Below are positions 60,381 through 64,000 of a stretch of DNA of 64,000 nucleotides, one piece after another; within the stretch, counting starts at the first letter, position 1; every line of letters begins with the position of its first letter. The position numbers and the translations under genes were made by a program. The DNA comes from CAYYUA01 sp964542585 (GTDB lineage Bacteria; Bacteroidota; Bacteroidia; CAILMK01; CAYYUA01): contig CAZIUI010000001.1 of the NCBI GenBank assembly GCA_964542585.1, positions 209,122 to 273,121 on the forward strand, written 5' to 3'. Below the pieces are notes generated by a model that saw only the letters and a list, made by a program, of their open reading frames with translations, searched no databases and was not told the DNA's origin.

Positions 60381-63300
60381 ATGTTTTCAGCTTTAGTCAA
60401 CTATAAGCTCAGTTTTATGCTTATTGTAGGATTCTTCGGATCGATCACTAGCGCTCTCAAAGCCCAGGAGGCGCTTTGGGGCACCACTTACAGAGGCGGC
60501 TCGGATAACGCCGGAACCATTTACCGAACCTACGCCAACGGGGATTCCATAAAGACGGTTTATGATTTTAAAGTTAGCTTTAAAGGCAAAACCAGTAGCG
60601 GTGAGTTGCTTCAGACTTCTAATGGGCGCTTTTATGGCGTAACCTTAGCGGGCGGACCCAATGATCAGGGGGTTTTATATTCCTATGAGCCAAAAGCCGG
60701 AAGCTATGAGGCGGAAGTAATTTTTGAAAGCTCGGCTAAAGGAGGAAGGCCGCGAGGCAAACTTGTTAAGGCTACTAACGGCAACCTGTATGGGGTAACC
60801 GCACGCGGAGGCACAGCTGACTCCGGGGTCTTATACCGCTATAATCCGAATAAAGGGCAGTATAAAAAGCTGGTTGACTTCTCAGATGGCGGTTATCCGA
60901 GAGGAGGGCTTATTGAAGCTGCTAATGGGGCCTTATATGGCATGACCTTTAGGGGCGGTTCTCAGGGAGCCGGTATTGTTTATAAGTACAATCCTACCAA
61001 TCAGCAATTCCAAAAGATTCATGATTTCCGCGGTCCTGATGGCTTTGGTCCAAAAGGAAGGCTCGTAGAAGCTAACAATGGTTTGCTTTATGGCTTAACC
61101 GAAAAAGGGGGTAGCGAAGGAGATGGCGTTATTTTCGCTTTCGATCCGGCGGTTGATACGTTTCAAGTGGTTCACAGTTTTGACGAAGCCAAAGCAGGCG
61201 GCCTTCCAAAGGGAAGCTTAATTCAGGCTTCTAACGGAAAGCTTTATGGGGTGCTTCCCGATGGAAAGGGTATCCGCAACAGAGGTGCTATTTTTTCTTA
61301 TAATCCAACCAATCAAACATTTAAAAAACTAAAAGACTTTAGTGGTGAAAAGGCTATCCGCCCGGTTGATAAGGTAACGGAAGGGAAGCCAGGTGTGCTA
61401 TACGGCATTAATGAAGATGTACTAGGCCAGAGCGGAGGCGGCGCTATTTTCAGGTATAACATTGCCAGTAATAAGCTTTCTTTCCCTTTGATCACCAAAG
61501 AAATAGATTTTAGGCTTGGCCTGATAAAAGGACAGGATGGCCAACTCTACGGATCAGAGCAAGGCATCTATGCTTTTGATACCAGTGCGAAAACCATCAA
61601 CAGGGCTTTTGAATTTCAAAAACCCCTTAAAGGCAAGAATCCCTCCAGCCGGCTTTTACGGACGGCTAACAACCAGCTTTACGGGATTACCACCAACGGA
61701 GGTAAGCATGGCGATGGCGTGCTTTACCGGTATGATCCCTATCAAAAGCAATTATTCAAGGAAGTTGATTTTAAAGGGAAGGCAAAAGGTGCCAATCCCC
61801 GTGGCAATCTGATGCAAGCCAATAATGGCAAGCTATACGGCATGACTTCCCGCGGTGGCTCGGGTGCCGGTGTTCTATTTTCATTTGATCCTAACACGGA
61901 CAGCTTCACCAAAGAATTAGAGCTTGGCGGAATGATTGGTGTAAAGCCGTTAGGAGGTCTTACGCAGGCTAAAAACGGCAAACTGTATGGCGTTACGACT
62001 GAAGGTGGCGCCTTTGATGACGGATCAATGTTTGTTTACAACATTGCCCAGGATACCGCCAAAAATCTCCATAGCTTTAATGATGTTGGAAAAACAGGAG
62101 CTTTGCCGCGCGGAACTTTATTGGAAGCCAATAATGGCCATTTATACGGAACGGCTTCTTACAGTGGCAGCCGTGGCTTTGGAGGAACTGTTTTCAAATA
62201 CAACATTCAGCAAGATACCCTTACAGTGGTTAGGGACTTTGGCAATAGCAGCGTAAGAGGAGGGCGTCCGATAGGTAGTTTGATGCAATCGCCAACCGAT
62301 GGCAAAATCTACGGTACAGCACAGAATGCCCGGTTTAACGAGTTCGTTATTTTCTCCTATGAAATCGGAAAGGATAGTTTCGTAACCGTTACGGATAGCG
62401 ATCGTCCTTACTATCCCGGAGATGAACCACTTGGAACTTTAATAGAGTTAGAGAATGGATTGATGTATGGCGTCTGCAAATGGGAAGGTGTAGATTCGGA
62501 TGAGGACAATGGTCTGATTTATGAGTTTTATCCCAATCGGCAGTTTCCTTCCCTGAAAACCGTTCAAACGGAATTTGATTTTAGTAATAAGCCAACCGGA
62601 AAACAACCTCGTGCCGGCCTGATTCAATTCCGTCCGCCCAAGCTCGATACCAACCAAGTCGTGCTTTGCGAGGGTGATTCCATTAGGGTTGGGAAAAATA
62701 CCTATCGGACATCCGGCACCTATCAGGATACCTTCCAGTCCGCTGATGGACCGGATAGCATCGTCATTACCCATGTAGCCAAGGGCCCTTTTTACGATAC
62801 CCTTACGCCAACAGTTTGTGATCAATACACCTATGCAAGGTCCGGCCGAACTTATCGCAAGTCCGGTAACTACCGTGATACGATTAGCCAAGGCCCTGGC
62901 TGTGATACCATTGCATTCATTCAGCTAACCGTAAATAATACCTACGACACGCTGAAGGATACGGCCTGCTACAAATACACGGTTCCCAGCGGCCATGAAA
63001 CCTACACGCAAAGCGGCACTTTCATGGATACCCTTACCAATGCAGCCGGTTGTGATAGCCTTTTGACCTTAGAACTGACGATAACCGATAGCACTACATC
63101 CACCTTAGATACCACCGCATGTTCTACTTACACTTTGCCCAGTGGAAGCCGGTCTTATCAAACAGCCGGCACTTACCGTGATACCGTGACAAACCAACAA
63201 GGGTGCGATAGCCTGATAACCATCAAACTGTCTTTTGCGGCTGTGGATACGGGTGTGACCAAGCGAGGCGATACGCTGCGTGCTGCTGCAGCGAATGCGG

Positions 63301-63713
63301 CATACCAATGGCTCAATTGTGCAAATGACACCACAGCTATTAACGGGACAACCTCGCGCCAATTTGTTCCCAAGCAGGATGGAAATTATGCTGTTGCCGT
63401 CACAAAGAATAACTGCACGGATACTTCTGCTTGCTATGGTATTCAGCCGGTTGGACTTTCCAAGGTGCGGGCATCGGAAAACATAGCCGTATATCCCAAC
63501 CCCGCCCGGGAAGTTTTAATGATTCGCTCCAAAAAAGAAATCCTAACCGGCGCTTACCAGCTAAAAACCTTAAGTGGCCAAACCCTCCAATCAGGAAAAC
63601 TGGTAAAAGGTGTTACCACTAAAATTGATATATCTCCTATAAAAGCGGGCGTTTACTTGCTAACCCTTCAAACAGAAAAAGGTGTTCTGGTGAAAAAGGT
63701 GGTGGTGGAGTGA
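60381..63713 (+). CDS. GloVer-repeat T9SS type A surface protein
   Basis: A 1110-residue secreted protein. Signal peptide to about residue 29 (ends LKAQ). Residues about 35-710 are some twelve to thirteen GloVer-type (Gloeo/Verruco) repeats of about 48-55 residues with the pattern LYGxTxxGGxxxxGxxYxYxP and FxxxxxGxxPxGxLxxAxNG, predicted to form a beta-propeller. Four copies of the Cys-containing stalk repeat follow (about 755-950; YTVPSGHETY, YTLPSGSRSY; the first is degenerate and lacks the second Cys). An Ig-like piece (AAYQWLNCAND) and the type A sorting domain (IAVYPNPAREVLM, GVYLLTLQTEKG, KKVVVE) close it. The C-terminal cassette is shared with the 1226-residue protein at 45926-49606. 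Likely a surface adhesin or glycan-binding protein. Confidence 0.9.
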   Translation: MFSALVNYKLSFMLIVGFFGSITSALKAQEALWGTTYRGGSDNAGTIYRTYANGDSIKTVYDFKVSFKGKTSSGELLQTSNGRFYGVTLAGGPNDQGVLYSYEPKAGSYEAEVIFESSAKGGRPRGKLVKATNGNLYGVTARGGTADSGVLYRYNPNKGQYKKLVDFSDGGYPRGGLIEAANGALYGMTFRGGSQGAGIVYKYNPTNQQFQKIHDFRGPDGFGPKGRLVEANNGLLYGLTEKGGSEGDGVIFAFDPAVDTFQVVHSFDEAKAGGLPKGSLIQASNGKLYGVLPDGKGIRNRGAIFSYNPTNQTFKKLKDFSGEKAIRPVDKVTEGKPGVLYGINEDVLGQSGGGAIFRYNIASNKLSFPLITKEIDFRLGLIKGQDGQLYGSEQGIYAFDTSAKTINRAFEFQKPLKGKNPSSRLLRTANNQLYGITTNGGKHGDGVLYRYDPYQKQLFKEVDFKGKAKGANPRGNLMQANNGKLYGMTSRGGSGAGVLFSFDPNTDSFTKELELGGMIGVKPLGGLTQAKNGKLYGVTTEGGAFDDGSMFVYNIAQDTAKNLHSFNDVGKTGALPRGTLLEANNGHLYGTASYSGSRGFGGTVFKYNIQQDTLTVVRDFGNSSVRGGRPIGSLMQSPTDGKIYGTAQNARFNEFVIFSYEIGKDSFVTVTDSDRPYYPGDEPLGTLIELENGLMYGVCKWEGVDSDEDNGLIYEFYPNRQFPSLKTVQTEFDFSNKPTGKQPRAGLIQFRPPKLDTNQVVLCEGDSIRVGKNTYRTSGTYQDTFQSADGPDSIVITHVAKGPFYDTLTPTVCDQYTYARSGRTYRKSGNYRDTISQGPGCDTIAFIQLTVNNTYDTLKDTACYKYTVPSGHETYTQSGTFMDTLTNAAGCDSLLTLELTITDSTTSTLDTTACSTYTLPSGSRSYQTAGTYRDTVTNQQGCDSLITIKLSFAAVDTGVTKRGDTLRAAAANAAYQWLNCANDTTAINGTTSRQFVPKQDGNYAVAVTKNNCTDTSACYGIQPVGLSKVRASENIAVYPNPAREVLMIRSKKEILTGAYQLKTLSGQTLQSGKLVKGVTTKIDISPIKAGVYLLTLQTEKGVLVKKVVVE
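62650..63235 (+). repeat. Four stalk repeats shared with the other T9SS protein
   Basis: Four coding units of about 140-155 bp with the Cys...GCDS spacing of the 45926-49606 array. The first unit is degenerate. Sequence divergence between units is substantial, so recent tandem duplication is unlikely. Confidence 0.7.
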
Positions 63714-63786
63714 TTGCCTTGGTAACGCTTAATTTGGTTAGGGTTAAACTATTCTATTGGATCTAAATCATACAATTTCCGTCCAG

Positions 63787-63985
63787 CTAGCACCCTTCCT
63801 TTGGGCTTGATTGGGGTCCGGTGCTGCGTAAGGCATCAATGCGGTGGATGACCCGCTCATCTTCCACGGAAACGCCCATCCGGACATTTTCAGGCCAGTG
63901 GAGTAGCAGACTGTATTCCGCCAAATAGCCGCACCTCCTCCCCATGTCATTTTGAATGTTAGGCGATGTTGGAGCGTAAGCGACT
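63787..63985 (-). pseudogene. DUF5131 (phage Gp37-like) remnant
   Basis: On the minus strand the frame before a TAG at 63787-63789 reads LAEYSLLLHWPENV, MGVSVEDERVIHRIDALRST, which matches the PENVWxGVSVEDxxxxxRIxxLxxT core of DUF5131 proteins. Upstream, the family's LTxQHxxxxxxT segment is visible in a different frame (LTLQHRLTFKMT, near 63920-63960), so at least one frameshift is present. The stop also cuts off the C-terminal half of the family. DUF5131 genes are common in phages and mobile elements and are probably radical-SAM related. The window ends here, so the 5' extent is unknown. Confidence 0.65.
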
Positions 63986-64000
63986 TACAGCGCCTTCATG

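Noticed and set aside
1..64000. tRNA, rRNA, insertion sequences, prophage or defence island
   Set aside because: I looked for tRNA T-loop motifs, transposase-like and integrase-like frames and cas or restriction genes and found none that I can support. The toxin-antitoxin remnant and DUF5131 fragment are the only mobile-DNA-like signals.

Overview
The window looks like a chromosomal segment of a Bacteroidota bacterium, most likely a free-living member of the Cytophagia/Flavobacteriia side of the phylum. The evidence is three proteins with a C-terminal type IX secretion (T9SS) sorting domain, a TonB-dependent receptor paired with a DUF4249 lipoprotein, a short (about 286-residue) primary sigma factor of the Bacteroidota type, DUF7619 and GloVer-repeat surface proteins, and repeated TAnnTTTG (-7) promoter boxes 18-43 bp before start codons. 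I see no rRNA, tRNA, CRISPR array, insertion sequence or prophage. Genus cannot be decided from the sequence.

Layout. 0-3.6 kb: end of a DUF2520 gene, lysS, a TauE-type exporter, small YtxH and DUF427 genes. 3.8-7 kb: TonB receptor plus DUF4249 lipoprotein. 7.1-9.4 kb: a decayed block (a DUF547/beta-barrel pseudogene and a second ruined gene). 9.5-13.5 kb: small membrane protein, dprA, LonB-like protease. 13.6-15 kb: T9SS surface protein. 15.5-24.7 kb: PspC/LiaF-like envelope pair, DEAD-box helicase, YbjN-like protein, CDGSH protein, aroQ, PorT-like protein, NfeD, LolD-like ATPase, glycyl-tRNA synthetase. 24.7-32.6 kb: one tightly packed minus-strand operon for nucleotide sugars (DegT aminotransferase, ugd, UDP-glucuronate decarboxylase, WbpD-like acetyltransferase, galE, rfbB, rfbA) ending in an FKBP lipoprotein. 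32.8-45.6 kb: P5C dehydrogenase, rpoD, YkuK, VTT membrane protein, two GT2 glycosyltransferases, PatB-type lyase, 3-hydroxyacyl-CoA dehydrogenase, family 5 uracil-DNA glycosylase, polysaccharide deacetylase, LpoB plus COG3014 lipoproteins. 45.9-49.6 kb: a 1226-residue T9SS repeat protein. 50.2-59 kb: rarA, valS, a toxin-antitoxin remnant, guaA, a periplasmic-binding-protein-like lipoprotein, an RsmB/NOP methyltransferase. 59.1-64 kb: a gene split by an in-frame stop, a 1110-residue GloVer/T9SS protein, and a DUF5131 remnant at the right edge.

How it fits together. Most of the window is core housekeeping (translation, replication repair, purine and shikimate steps, sigma factor) mixed with envelope and surface genes. 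The sugar operon can make UDP-glucuronate, UDP-xylose, UDP-galactose and dTDP-4-keto-6-deoxyglucose, plus an amino/N-acetylated sugar, for surface polysaccharide. The variable part is surface adhesin-like T9SS proteins built from interchangeable N-terminal domains on a common 51-residue repeat stalk, plus several genes at different stages of decay. I did not find a convincing new multi-gene system; the most informative observations are the in-frame nonsense pseudogenes (PemK/MazF-like toxin, DUF-type envelope protein), the DUF547/beta-barrel ruin, the shared stalk module, and the consistent promoter/start-codon spacing that corrects several gene starts.
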